DNA of 64,000 nt, from assembly GCA_024364735.1 (NCBI GenBank), contig JAGFNQ010005258.1, positions 843,965 through 907,964 on the forward strand, in the 5' to 3' direction. The notes under the pieces are model-generated. The model did no database searches. It saw nothing but the letters and a program-made list of their open reading frames with translations, and had not been told where the DNA came from. This document shows, one piece after another, positions 12,287-23,189 of this stretch. Source of the stretch: Boesenbergia rotunda. Its lineage: Eukaryota; Streptophyta; Magnoliopsida; Zingiberales; Zingiberaceae. The position numbers and the translations under genes are program-made. How positions within the stretch are numbered: position 1 is the stretch's first letter; every line of letters begins with the position of its first letter.

Positions 12287-13700
12287 TTTCGATTCCATCT
12301 GGGTTCGCTGGATGTCCCAATCACCTTATTCAATCGGTCCTTTATTTCCAATTCTTCTTGCATCGTCGTTTGTAATACGTAACGTGTTATGTAAAAGATT
12401 GCAGCATCGTGTGTTATTTTATTTTGTGAATGAATTGTGTTAATAACAGTGTTATTTGAAGATGCGTGATAACAATTTCTGGATCTCTTGACACAAGTTA
12501 TTTATTTGTTCAGAACTCCAAATAAAATAAATATAATAAAATTTCAACTCATAAAGCATATAATTGTGGCAATGTCTACTGACATCATAAATGGTTGTGA
12601 TCGCGCAGGTCGTGCGACCTGTTAATTTGGTTCAGTGCAACTTCAAGGTTCAAATTTGCATCCCTTGTGCATTCACAGGTAAGAGGGAACTTTTTTCATA
12701 CATTTATTCACAATAAGATGCTTATAAATCAATTTAAACCAATCAATATATTTTGAAATTTCTAATGTGGGATTAAAATTTCATTTACAATGGAATTTCT
12801 TTCCTCTCTACACCTCTTATCACAGTATCATGAAGCAGCCCCAAAGCCGAAAGTTTAGGCCCTTAGCAAACTTATTTTTATCAGTTTTGCTGGAAGTAAA
12901 ACTTCTCAGTTTGCCCGAGGTCTCAATAAATCAACTGATTTTTGTCAAGACCACACCAAATTTGTAATGTTTAGTTTGGTTACCACAATCAGCATGAAAT
13001 TAAGAGGTAAGGTCAAAAGACTAAGACAGAACTTGGAATAGAGAGTAAAAGTAAATCCCTGAGGTATTGTCCCATGCCAATTTTGGTGTCTAAAGAATTG
13101 AGACTATGCTCGAGTCAACTAAGATTTAAATTACCACTCTATGTTGGACTTTACTTTTCTAGTTGGGATGATACAATTTTTATTATCATGCCATACAACG
13201 CTGAACACCGCTTCAAAGTGTGCTAAGATTGACTCAAATGAGATTTAAGTCTATGATTCACTTCTATTTAGCTCGTAATCCTCCACATATAATATAAGCA
13301 TCCCAGTTAATGATTATATACTTAATTAATATCAAAATGAGTGTATGAAAATGTTATTTCTCATAGAATCCTAATGGTAGCAACCCCATAATTTTCAAAA
13401 GTGAATATTAAATAATACTCCCACAATCCGCCCATGATCCATGATATCTGGTATTGAAATTAATTTCTTCACGTGGCCATACATTTAACTCACTTCATTC
13501 CTAATAGTTGAGCTTAAACTACCATAATTGAAACCGAAGATACCATAGCTATAAGATATGGATATATCACGTTTTATTTCGAAACCATAGCTATAATTGA
13601 AAACGAACCATAGCTACGACTAACCCTCTGTATCGTTCATTAATGAAAAGACAAGCGAAGAGAAAGTAAGGAAAATTTCCGAACACTCCAATTCACTGTA
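12287..13700. other. Spacer downstream of the UGT gene
   Basis: Holds the UGT 3' untranslated region and AT-rich DNA. No gene, terminal repeat or RNA gene could be supported. Confidence 0.6.
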
Positions 13701-13983
13701 TAAGAAAATAAATTATTTGCATTCGGGATTATAATACAGTGATAGGACGATTAATCGCTATCCTATATATTTACGATTTGATCCCTAATTATGACGTATT
13801 TTATAGGAATTTTTTCTCTAAATAGGACGCGAACCCTGGGACGCTGGGCTTCCAGACCGTCCACTGCGAGTGCTTCCCGATTTATCCCGGTGACCGGTGA
13901 AAAAATTTCGTAGGATCGGGTTGATCACCCCAGGTTCGTCTGCTACCTAGTCCAATATTTTTTTTAAGAAAATAAATCATTTG
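13701..13983 (+). mobile_element. tRNA-derived SINE, copy A, with target duplication
   Basis: The element proper is 13720-13964. Its head keeps degraded polymerase III signals (ATACAGTGATAGG for box A, TTTGATCCC for box B). The body matches the other copies (GCGAACCCTGGGACG, then GCTTCCAGACCGTCCA) and it ends in a T run. The flanks TAAGAAAATAAATTATTTG and TAAGAAAATAAATCATTTG match at 18 of 19 bases, as expected for LINE-driven insertion. Confidence 0.85.
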
Positions 13984-14224
13984 AAAAAAATGTTAACGAG
14001 GTTTTTCTAACTTCGGACGACCAGCTCGATCCTACGAAAATTTTCCACCGGCCGCTAGGATAAATCGGAAAGCACTCGCGGTGGGCGGTCTAGAAGCCCA
14101 ACGTCCCAGGGTTCGCGCCCCATTTGAAGGAAAAATTCATACAAATATATCGTAGCTGGGAATCGAACCGTGAATATCTGAGATAATGACTAATCACCCT
14201 ACTGCTACACTATAACCCCAGGGG
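13984..14224 (-). mobile_element. tRNA-derived SINE, copy B, inverted
   Basis: The reverse complement of this stretch is the same SINE family: a head with GGTTCGATTCC as box B (14159-14169) and GTGTAGCAGTAGG as box A, the shared body, and a tail AACCTCGTTAACATTTTTTT. It lies tail to tail with copy A, so 13720-14224 is a long imperfect inverted repeat. No clear target duplication was found. Confidence 0.85.
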
Positions 14225-14382
14225 CTAAAAAAAAAAATTAGCGGGAGGTGATGGTAAAGTCCCCTTTCTTTATCTCCTTTCCAAACAGAATAAAAATCAC
14301 CTTCCTTTTATTTACGGCACCCTCGTCTCCTCTCAAACCGATTATACGGGATGAGTTGAAGGGGATGAAATCACTGCGAAGA

Positions 14383-14520
14383 TGTCAAAGAAGATAAGAG
14401 CTGAAGTCATCTTGACTCGACTATATGTCACTAGTTGTTGCTGACAACATTTCATCCAACTACATCTTGCCAAAGGCGAAATAGCGAGGAAATCCTAGCT
14501 TAATTAGCATAGTATATATC
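14383..14520. repeat. Repeat unit X, copy 1
   Basis: About 130 bp, from AAGATAAGAGCTGAAGTCAT to TAATTAGCATAGTATA. It recurs at 15158-15295 and, with a MITE inside, at 27068-27495. No coding or transposon signature is visible within the unit. Confidence 0.85.
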
Positions 14521-14559
14521 TAATACTCATCGCCCGTTTCTATATATATATATATATAT

Positions 14560-14721
14560 AATGATATGATGCACAACTTATGGTGCATAACCGTGAGCAC
14601 CTGCATAGGTGGCAACCTGCACATCACTTATCAAAAATACATGATAGAGATGGAAGGTCAAGATTTCGCTACCTATTCAGGTGCTCATGGTTGTGCACCA
14701 TAAGTTATGCACCATATCATT
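14560..14721. mobile_element. Foldback MITE with about 50-bp terminal inverted repeats
   Basis: The left end AATGATATGATGCACAACTT is the inverse of the right end near AAGTTATGCACCATATCATT. The pairing continues inwards through TATGGTGCA and GAGCACCTG. At 162 bp it is nearly all inverted repeat and has no coding capacity. TA-rich flanks hide the target duplication. Confidence 0.8.
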
Positions 14722-14730
14722 ACTTTTTAT

Positions 14731-14768
<38 letters not shown>

Positions 14769-14771
14769 CAC

Positions 14772-14948
14772 GGGATTTCTCTCCTATAGATTTACTGTGC
14801 AGATCATCCGTGCGGACCACAGAGGCCAGACCGATCATGCCCTTGCCTAATCGGTTTGGTGACCGATCAAGCAAGGGCCCGATCGGTCTGGCGCCTCTGT
14901 CGCGCACACGATCCACACGAGACGGTCCGCAGGAGAGCATTACTATAC
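14772..14948. mobile_element. Foldback MITE, family 2, copy 1
   Basis: An inverted-repeat element with CCGTGCGGACCACAGAGGC on the left and GCCTCTGTCGCGCACACGAT on the right, and CCAGACCGATC/GATCGGTCTGG near the centre. It is related to 14966-15110. Confidence 0.7.
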
Positions 14949-14965
14949 TCTATATATATATATAC

Positions 14966-15106
14966 AAAAATACTCTACTGCGGACGTAATGTGCGGACTC
15001 TCCGTGCGGACCACACTGCCAGACCGATCAGGCAAGAGCCTGATCGGTCTGGCGCTTCGGTCGCGCACGTGGTCCGCATGAAACGATCCACCGTATAGTA
15101 TTACTT

Positions 15107-15110
<4 letters not shown>
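14966..15110. mobile_element. Foldback MITE, family 2, copy 2
   Basis: Ends AATACTCTACTGCGGA and, inverted, AATACTATACGGTGGA. The core AGACCGATCAGGC...GCCTGATCGGTCT is a near-perfect hairpin. Same family as 14772-14948, and non-coding. Confidence 0.72.
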
Positions 15111-15150
<40 letters not shown>

Positions 15151-15157
15151 GAAAAAA

Positions 15158-15300
15158 AGATAAGAGCTGAAATCATCTTGGCTCGACTATATGTCACTAG
15201 TTGTTGCTGACAACATTTCATTCAACTACATCTTGCCAAACGTGAAATAGCGAGGAAATCCTAGCCTAATTAATTAGTATAGTACCCGTTTCTCAGAAGG

Positions 15301-15367
<67 letters not shown>
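15158..15367. repeat. Repeat unit X, copy 2, with a TA tract
   Basis: Carries unit X (15158-15295), then CCCGTTTCTCAGAAGGT and (TA)n at 15301-15366 running straight into a Gypsy LTR. The same order (X, CAGAAGG, TA tract, LTR) recurs at 27068-27574. Confidence 0.85.
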
Positions 15368-15370
<3 letters not shown>

Positions 15371-16073
15371 CTGGAAAGAGTCGACGATGATGATCAAACA
15401 TTGAAATTCTGTCCCTGTGGAAGTTGCTGCACCGGGGAAGAACTTAGGGTCCTGCAAAGTTAACACGAACATTAGGGGACACGCCGACAGAGGTCCGACG
15501 GAATCCACTCCGACGCTCAAGTCAATGTCCGCCCGAGAAGTAAAAGTAGTGAGAAGTAAAGAATGTGTCTAGAGTTGAGAGAGCGTAACTCCCTTACTGG
15601 AGGGTTGGACTACCTTTTATATTGATGTCGACGGACTAGACGTGCCCTCCGATCGGTGCCACGTCTCCGATACTTAAGTCACACCCCCCATATTTTGACG
15701 GTAGCGGGATATCCTTTGAAACGGTCTGCGTCGTTATCACGCGTCCACCCGTTGCGACATTTAAGGGTTGTGGGGACCTCTTCTTACGGGGATATTTATC
15801 CGTACCGAGAGGGGGAGTCAGTATCTGAGGTCGGTTATTGCGGGAACTCCACCTCCCGAGGTGAGCTCGGAGCCTTTGGTGCTATAACTCCCGAGGTGCT
15901 CTTGGGGCCTAACCTCCCGGGGTGCTCCCGGGAGAGGTCTTCGGACTACCTTTCCCGGGCGCATTTCCTGAGGGGGGACCTGGGGCCCAGGAAGGGAGAT
16001 CGCTTTGGTCATATCGCGCCTCATGGCTTTCTTCATCCCTCGTGCCGGACATGTACTATTCAACCCTATCACA
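15367..16073 (-). repeat. 3' LTR of Gypsy element 1
   Basis: About 707 bp, matching 25218-27036 (minus its insertion) and 27574-28282. On the minus strand it begins TGTGATAGGGTTG after the purine-rich AAGGGAGAGACT. It contains CCCGAGGTG and CCCGGGGTG hairpin motifs. Confidence 0.85.
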
Positions 16074-16503
16074 AGTCTCTCCCTTCAAGTCTGATAGAAG
16101 AAAGTGTGACTGACTGATCGGATTAGTGCAGAGATGAAGAAGCCGCGGGCCTTCGCCCTCCTTACTACCCCTGTAGTTAGAGGGGGCCTTTGGATTGTAA
16201 CTTTTATCTTGAGTCTGAGAAAACCCCCTTAATGGTCTTGCCCTTTTTCAAAAAGGCTACTTCGACTCTGAAGGGATTATGATGATGTTTGTCTCTTCGT
16301 CATAAAGGCGCATAGTTCTTTTATGAGGGCGACGGGGTGCCCTAGCGAATCTCTTATTGCCACGTGACCCAACGACCATCTCCACGAGCTTTTACGGACG
16401 TGCGCCGTCTTGGCCGACTCGCAACAAGCGACTGCCTATGTGTGGCGGTTTCTTGCTTTCCACGTGTCTACTCCCCCTTGCGTCCAGGTAGGCGGCTACC
16501 TGA

Positions 16504-16510
16504 CTATAAG
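16504..16510 (+). promoter_or_regulatory. TATA-like box of antisense ORF, copy 1
   Basis: CTATAAG at 93 bp before the ORF start at 16597. An equivalent GTATAAGA lies 96 bp before the start of copy 2. Confidence 0.5.
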
Positions 16511-16596
16511 AGGGGAAGGTGCACTGTCTTCCTCTCTCGTAAAGTCTCTTTTGCTTGTGAGTAGTTTGTCTCCTTCTTGTCTTCTTTCTCAGAGAT

Positions 16597-19500
16597 TATG
16601 GAAAGCTATCGCGCAGAATGGTATGAATCCACCTCCTCGAGAGTGAGATCGGAAGCCTTGCATGTGGCCACCGAGGCCTATGACATTCCGGCCGAATGGC
16701 AATGGTCATCCCCAAAGTGGGTTAAACACCCGTGGAGCCCCCTGCAGGCATGTTGACCTTCTTCTTAGGGCAGATGGAGTTAGGACTCCGCTTCCCTATC
16801 CCCTATTTTTTTTTCATGAACATAGCCTCCTATTTTGATATTCCCCTTCACCAGATGGCTCCTAATGCCTTCGCCCAGATGGGAGGGGCATATATCATCT
16901 TCAAGCTTTTTGATCTTCCTCTGACCCCTCATCTCTTTCATTCTTTCTTCGTCCCAATAGGGTCTAGAGTGGTCTTTAGTTTCGCAGCCCGACCGAGCCA
17001 TAGGTTTTTAGGGGGGTTTCCTTCATTGCATAAAGGGTGGAAGGAGAAATTCTTCTTCATTAAGCTGTTGTCCTTACCCTTCAGTCCCCTGTGTTGGATA
17101 GAGGATTTGCCGACTCCTCCTATTCTAGGGGACTTTCTCCACAGTCCAATGTACCAGCGTGCTAAGGAGGTGCTTGCTGGTATGGAGTTTAGCGGCCCAG
17201 GGCTGGTGCAGAGTGAAGTGCTCATGTAACGGGCAGACCTCAGTCCTAAGGTGACGCGAATCAGCCCTTCCCTGGATACGTTCATCTTTTTCTTTTAATG
17301 CCTCTTGGTTCTGATTGATATTCTCTCTGTTTGGTTTTTGCAGAGGAAGTCATATTCGCCAAGGTGATGGGCAGACTCATCAGATGGGAGGAGGCCAACA
17401 AGGAGGCATTGAATCTTCCTCCAGCCGCTCCTGACACTCCACCTGCTTCCACCGAATCCCCTGAGGGGCCTACTGTCCCGTCTCGTGGGGTCGCTTCACC
17501 CGAGAGGGTCGAGGCTACTGTTACATCCCCGACGGCTGTGAGCCGAGGGCCCTCCGATCAACAGCTTGGCCCTGAGGCGGATCTTTTCTCTGGGGGTGGA
17601 TCTTTGCCGAGGGCTACCCGTCCAGCGGGAATTAACGAGGGGGCCTCCCCTCCTATTGTTCCTTCAGTAGTCCGGTCTGCTGGGCGGCAGAAGAGGCGGC
17701 TCCCCAAGGGCTTGGGCCCTTCATGGAAAAAGTTACGTTCTGCATGTTTCTCTCCTCTTCCCTCAGTGCCCAAGGAAGCGGCTCTGCCTACTGAGACAGT
17801 ATCCCCTGCTCCATCAGACCCTACTCCGAAGGTGGTCATCCCAGCGCCTCCGGCTTGCTCCATTGACCCGTCTACGTCTTCCAAGGGTAAGGAGGTGTTA
17901 CGTACCAATACCGGATGCGACTAGACCGCCTATAGAAGAAGTTGGACACAGCATTGGAGGCATCTATGCAATCCTTCCCCCCCCTGGTGCAGTTCACGGA
18001 GGCTCCGGTCGAGGGGGTCGTGTCCGAGGGAACCTCTAGCTCCGAGGAAGACGATTTCGGCCCCTCCAGTCTGCCCCCTGAAGCCCCCACCATCGAGCGA
18101 CTTCCTCCTCGTCCAGGTTCGCTGCGGCCTGAGGGGCGCGGGAGTACCTCTGGAGGGGCGGCCGTACATGTTTCGGCAGGCCCACTCACCACTCTTCGGG
18201 AGACTCTCCTGAAGGTACAAATCACTATTGCATTGGATGTTCTCTTGTTCATTACCTGACTTCTTAGTGCAATGGCAGGCCGCTGAGGATTGCGTGACAG
18301 TCGGTTAGGGTTTGTATTCTTGGCCCCGGGTTGAAGCCATGCTCCGCCGGGCTTTGAGGGCGGAGGATGTTGGATCGGAGTAAATCGATAGAGGGGGGGA
18401 GTGAATATCGATCTTAAATTTTCGGACAATTTAAGAGAAATATGCAGCGGAAATAGTAAAGTAAAGTCGCTAACACTATTTGTTTTACTTGGTTCGGAGT
18501 CACGGTCGGCTCCTACTCTAAGGCCCACGGTCCTTGACCGTTTATGTTGGGCAATTCTATATTCGTAGAAATGATTACAGTTTTGAGTACAGATATAGAA
18601 TCGAAAAAAGCAGTTACAACACTTGAGAAAATTAACGGTTTTACCGACGACCGAAGTGGATGGAATTTCGGAGCAGCGGGTCGTCGTCGGCGCTTGAATC
18701 ACGAATGCAGAGCGTGCCAGAGTGTAGTGCTTGAGCGAAAGTGTTGAAAGCGAAATTTGCAAGTTCTTCTCAAGCCTTAGGGGTGAACCCCCTTTTATAG
18801 TCATCTCCTGGGCGCCTGTGTTGAAGGGGGCGCCTACACGTGGCCTCTCCTGCGCGAACTCTAATCCGTAGACTCGGTCAGCGCTTATCCCCTTCATTGA
18901 GGCGCCTGAGCTGTCTGGGGCGCCTGTGTTAAAACAGACGCCTAGCTTGACTTGGTCCATAGGCTTTCGTGGCAGTTTGCTTCGATGGTCTTGGTTTGGC
19001 CTTGCACTGGGGCACCTGTATCCTTACAGACGCCTAGCCCAGTGAGGCGCCTCCTTCCAATGAGGCACCTGAGCTGCAGAAACACAATCCCTTCGTTTCC
19101 TGCAACCAGGGTTAGTTCCAAAACACAAGAAGCAAATATACAATATATATTAAACATTATTTACAGCCTAAGCTGTCTTGGTTCTGACTTTGGGTCTCCC
19201 AAATGGAACCCTAGGTCGAACCGACGCCTAATGTTCCCTCCTACGGGGAACGCATCCTCACCTACTCCTCTCGGGAGAATTTACCTTTTTGCCAACCAGC
19301 TCCTCCGGTTGGACTTTTGTCTAGCCTCACTCACCAGGTCTTCGGTGCCCAGTCCTCGACCAGGTCTTAGTGCCCAGCTTCACTCACCAGGTCTTCGGTG
19401 CTCAGTCCTCGACCAGGTCTTAGTGCTCAGCTTTAATCACCAGGTCTTCTGTGCCCACTCTCGGCCAGGTCTTAGTGCCCAACTCTATGTCAGGACTTAG

Positions 19501-20341
19501 TCGCCCAGCCCGCCAGGACTTAGTGCCTAGTGTATCTAGGACTTTCCTGCACACTTAATCAGCTTGTTAGATCACAACCAAATCTTAACTTCTGACCCTT
19601 TGCCATTATCAAAACATAGGTTCGACTTTGGTGCTTCCGACACCAACAGAGGCCACAGATGACCACGAGCGTCGGGCAGGATTGATCCAGGCGGGGGTCA
19701 GTAAGGTTCTCCGGGCAAAGGTCGATCACCTGATGGACCTCTTGCAAGACAAGGAGCAGACTCTTCAAAATTCCCGGCATAGAGAACGTCTGGCGTGCGA
19801 GAGGGTTGTGAGTGTCACCAAGGACCTGCTCCAGGTGACGCAAGAGAGAGACCAGCTCCAGGCGAGGGAGAGGGAGTTATTGGGTGACATCTGGCTCATG
19901 GTAGCCTCAGCCGAGAGACTGAACTCGCGTAGTCAGGATCAGGCGCAACAGCTCAGTTAAAAGGAGTCTGATCTCTTGATGGCCATCAACCGTGCGTCTG
20001 TCTTGAAGGATGACTTGGTCCAGGCTTGGTCGGATGAGCGTGCCATGTCGGAGAGACTCAAAGAGGCCTTGGCCGAGCAGGCGGAGATGTCCGCCGAGCT
20101 GGAATGGTTGAGACGTTCCTACGAGGCTGCTGAGGCCGAACTCCTTACGCTTCGAGTTGCCCTAGCTTCTAATTCTAAGGAAGCCGAGGCAGGCTTCAAG
20201 GTGAAGTTTCTGGAGTCGGATGAGTTCCGTACCATCGTAGCCGACCAGTTAATGCAGCGCTTGCAGCAGGGCTTCCACGGGGCTATCGATAAGTTGAAGA
20301 AGGATCGGCTCCTCCCTCCTGATGTAGACCCGCGATTGTAA
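16597..20341 (+). pseudogene. Tat antisense ORF, copy 1 (gypsy-type domain plus coiled coil)
   Basis: A plus-strand gene antisense to the element's gag. Start MESYRAEWYESTSSRVR at 16597. A 1-nt loss near 16697 shifts frame into 16732-17229, which carries FFLGQMELGLRFPIP and APNAFAQMGGAYIIF and resembles the plant 'putative gypsy-type transposon' family (Pfam Transposase_28, from memory). An intron ends at 17343 (TTTTTGCAG), although its donor looks decayed. A Pro/Ser-rich linker follows to 17924. A second intron is 18215-18278 (GT-AG). The C-terminal coiled coil (19649-20341, with stops near 19958) ends DRLLPPDVDPRL. A solo LTR at 18368-19648 splits the last exon. The function of the family is unknown to me. 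Confidence 0.75.
18368..19648 (-). mobile_element. Solo LTR of a SIRE-like Copia element inside the antisense ORF
   Basis: 1281 bp from TGTTGGATCGG to CCGACACCAACA, flanked by GAGGA (18363-18367) and GAGGC (19649-19653), which match at four of five bases. It is the inverse of the LTR type at 58713-60482: both hold the GGTTCGACCTAGGGTT-like block and clustered CACCAGGTCTTCGGTGCCCA-type repeats. No internal sequence is present, so it arose by LTR-LTR recombination. Confidence 0.85.
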
Positions 20342-21899
20342 GTGTCGTCTAGGCTAGAGAGTGAGGTCTTCTCCCGAGCCAGCGGAGTCCCATATCTACC
20401 TGGGGTTGGGACCCATTGTAGTAATTTTTGAACTAACGCAATCACTTTTACTATTCCTTGTGTATGTGCCCTTGCTCGCTGCGTCTCGTGTCTTCGCTTT
20501 ATAGACTTAACTAATAGTTGTTTGTTTTGAGGTTGATCCTGAGGGTAAATCCCCTCTGGAAATTCTACAAACCCACACTTCACACCCGTATTTATGTTCA
20601 TGACGGGTTCCCGCCGATGTTTCCTTCTGGAGTAGGCGGGCAGCTCCCGAACCGTCACCTCCTCCTTATCCGCAATCTTATTAAATGAACTCATAAAGAG
20701 TCGCAGGTTCCGAGGTGCAGCAAGGGCGTGTTGGTCGAAACGACGCTTCGGCGTTTGCTGATGTTTTGGCGCGTCCTCCTTGCATTAACTGCACGGAGAG
20801 GTCGTCTTCACTATAAATAGGGGGAGAGGGGTGTAGCGTTTCCTTCATCCCGCTTGTCTTCTTGCTTCTTTGTGGCATGATGCCATCTCTCTTCCCTTCA
20901 CCTTCGTCGGTGTCCCAGCGGTCTAATACCGGAGAGGCAGTAGTGTTCCTGGCTGAGGGACCCCTCCGAGGTAGAGTCTTTCGTATCGTTAGCCTCATCG
21001 GGGAGCATGGTGGAGATGATGTCCAGGGTCTCGCTGAAGATCCTGGAGGATGCGAGACTCCCGGATTATCTGAGGAGTCCAGAAAAGACCTTATATGGTC
21101 CGCCAGGGAGCATGGAGGAGATGACATATCCTGATGGTTGCCTTCTCCTGCGTCAGCAAACGCCATCCTCTTCTAGATCCTTGTTTTCCCCACGTTTTGG
21201 ACGGAGGATGGTGTTTATGTGATACGTCGTCACCAAGAGGGGAGGGGCTATAGCCGCTGGCTTTTCTCTTTCTCTTTCTTCTTTTCGTTGAGAGATGGAG
21301 GATGTTGTTCCCCCTCCTCTGTTAAGGCAATTCTTCTCTGGGTCTTTATATGCTCCGGAGAGAAATTGCAGTTGCTATTTCCCCTCCTCTTTTTTCTGCC
21401 TTTTGAATGTTGTACTCGGCTGCATCTCTGCGGAAAGAGGGGGGGGGACTTCGAATGGGGTCGAGCTACCCATGTGTTACCTCAGGCATCCTTCTCCATC
21501 ACCAAATACTTGGATGGAGTGCTCAGAAAGTGGAGAAGAGTCAAGGATCCTGTCGACGGGTTTCCGCGTCTGGGGTACTTAGAAGGTGGTTCTGAGCCTA
21601 GCGACCCTACATGAATGGAGCTCTAGAGGAGAAAGGCCCAAGCAGAAGAATGCTTTCTGTTAGCCCATTGTATCTTGATAATTCTCTGAGATGTTTGTTC
21701 CCCGTACTTTTCGTATAAATAAAAGACTACTTTTGTTACCCTATGTGTGTGTATGCCCGGATTATTTTTTGGAGTGTTTTGCTTATGTTCTCCTGGTCAG
21801 GCATGCTACTTTACCATTGCTTCAGTAGAGTCCCCCTGTCCCGAGCGCTCGGGATATCATGGGGCACCTTGGTTTGTATCCTCGGTGGGGAACTCGGAC
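20342..21899. other. Spacer of Gypsy element 1 with a possible second transcription unit
   Basis: Lies between the antisense ORF and the tandem array. It holds a good plus-strand TATA box (20811-20820), a short ORF at 20877-21134 starting MPSLFPSPSSVSQRS without a known domain, and an AATAAAAG signal near 21718. The equivalent part of Gypsy element 3 is only about 350 bp, so this 1.2-kb block is extra. Confidence 0.4.
20811..20820 (+). promoter_or_regulatory. TATA box candidate
   Basis: CTATAAATAG followed by a purine-rich stretch, 66 bp before the ATG at 20877. It is a textbook plant TATA match within transposon DNA. Confidence 0.4.
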
Positions 21900-23005
21900 C
21901 GAACCTAAGTACCCCAGCCATCGGCTGCACCGCGGGGAATTAGGGTTTTGGATACTGGGTCGGGCGCGTATGTCCCAAGCAAAGCATAAGTACCTCGGGA
22001 ATCAGCGACACCGTGAGGTATTAGGGTTTTGGGGTACTTGGTCGGGCACATATGTCCCAGGCCAAGCCTAAGTACCCCGGGCATCGGCTGCACTGCGAGG
22101 CATTAGGGTTTTGGATACTTGATCGGGCGCGAATATCCCAGACCAAGCCTAAGTACCCCGGGCATCAACTGCATTGCGAGGCATTAGGGTTTTGGATACT
22201 TGGTCGGGCGCGTATGTCCCAAACCAAGCCTAAGTACCCCGGACATCGGCTGCACTGCGAGGTATTAGGGTTTTGGGTACTTGGTCGGGCGTGTATGTCC
22301 CAGACCAAACCTAAGTACCCCGGGCATCAGCTGCACCGCGAGGCATTAGGGTTTTGGATACTTGGTCGGGCGCGTATGTGCCAAACCAAGCCTAAGTACC
22401 CCGGGCATCGGCTGCACCGCGAGGCATTAGGGTTTTGGATACTTGGTCGGGCACATATGTCCCAGACCAAGCCTAAGTACCCCAGACATCGACTGCACCG
22501 CGAGACATTAGGGTTTTGGATACTTGGTCGGGCGCGTATGTCCCAGACCAAGCCTAAGTACCCCGGGCATCAGCTGCACCGCGAGGCATTAGGGTTTTGG
22601 ATACTTGGTCGAGCGCGTATGTCTCAGACCAAGCCTAAGTACCCCGGGCATCGGCTACATCGCGAGGCATTAGAGTTTTGGATACTTGGTCGGGCGCGTA
22701 TGTCCCAGACCAAGCCTAAGTACCTCGGGCATCGGCTGCACCGCGAGGCATTAGGGTTTTGGATACTTGGTTGGGCGCGTATGCCCCAGACCAAGCCTAA
22801 GTATCCCGAGCATCGACTGCACCGTGAGGCATTAGAGTTTTGGATACTTGGACGGGCGCATATGTCCCAGACCAAGCCTAAGTACCCTGGGCATCGGCTG
22901 CACCGCGAGGCATTAATGTTTTCGATACTTGGTCGGGGCGCGTATGTCCCAGACTAAGCCTAAGTATCCCGGGCATCGGCTGCACCTCGAGGCATTAGGG
23001 GTTTT
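21900..23005. repeat. 81-bp tandem array, about 13 copies
   Basis: The unit begins ACCAAGCCTAAGTACCCCG and contains TTAGGGTTTTGGATACTTGG. Because 81 is a multiple of three, it reads as an open frame on the plus strand (22052-22957, repeating LHREALGFWILGRAR) and in parts on the minus strand, but the openness follows from periodicity and is not evidence of a protein. Units differ by scattered substitutions. It lies between the gag-protease block and the antisense ORF, where Tat elements often carry satellite-like repeats. Confidence 0.92.
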
Positions 23006-23189
23006 TTAATTCCTTGGCGGCGCTTTATCATTTTGAAAAAAGCATCTCCTTTTATTACTTGATTTTGCTGCGAGAGCACAAAGAGACACAGACAAATGTT
23101 CTAAATAAAGCGCAAATCTTACCGAGACCAGAAGGGTCCGAGACCGCAGTCGAGCCGGGACCTCTTGAGTTTCTTCCCTTCTCCTCCAA

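Larger units (their letters stand above)
14541..15150. repeat. Cluster of TA microsatellites separating MITEs
   Basis: (TA)n tracts at about 14541-14560, 14736-14768, 14951-14964 and 15116-15144 separate three foldback elements. This looks like repeated insertion into TA-rich targets. Confidence 0.75.

Noticed and set aside
15656..16117. 153-codon frame in a Gypsy LTR
   Set aside because: Lies entirely inside an LTR and recurs in the sister LTR with frame changes.
17872..18960. 362-codon minus-strand ORF
   Set aside because: It spans the junction of the antisense ORF and a solo LTR, so it is chimeric and fortuitous.
21930..22960. CRISPR-like regular array
   Set aside because: Units are directly adjacent with no unique spacers, in a plant genome and within a retrotransposon.
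22000..22960. Telomere-like TTAGGGTTTTGG within the array
   Set aside because: Occurs once per 81-bp unit and is not a tandem TTTAGGG array.
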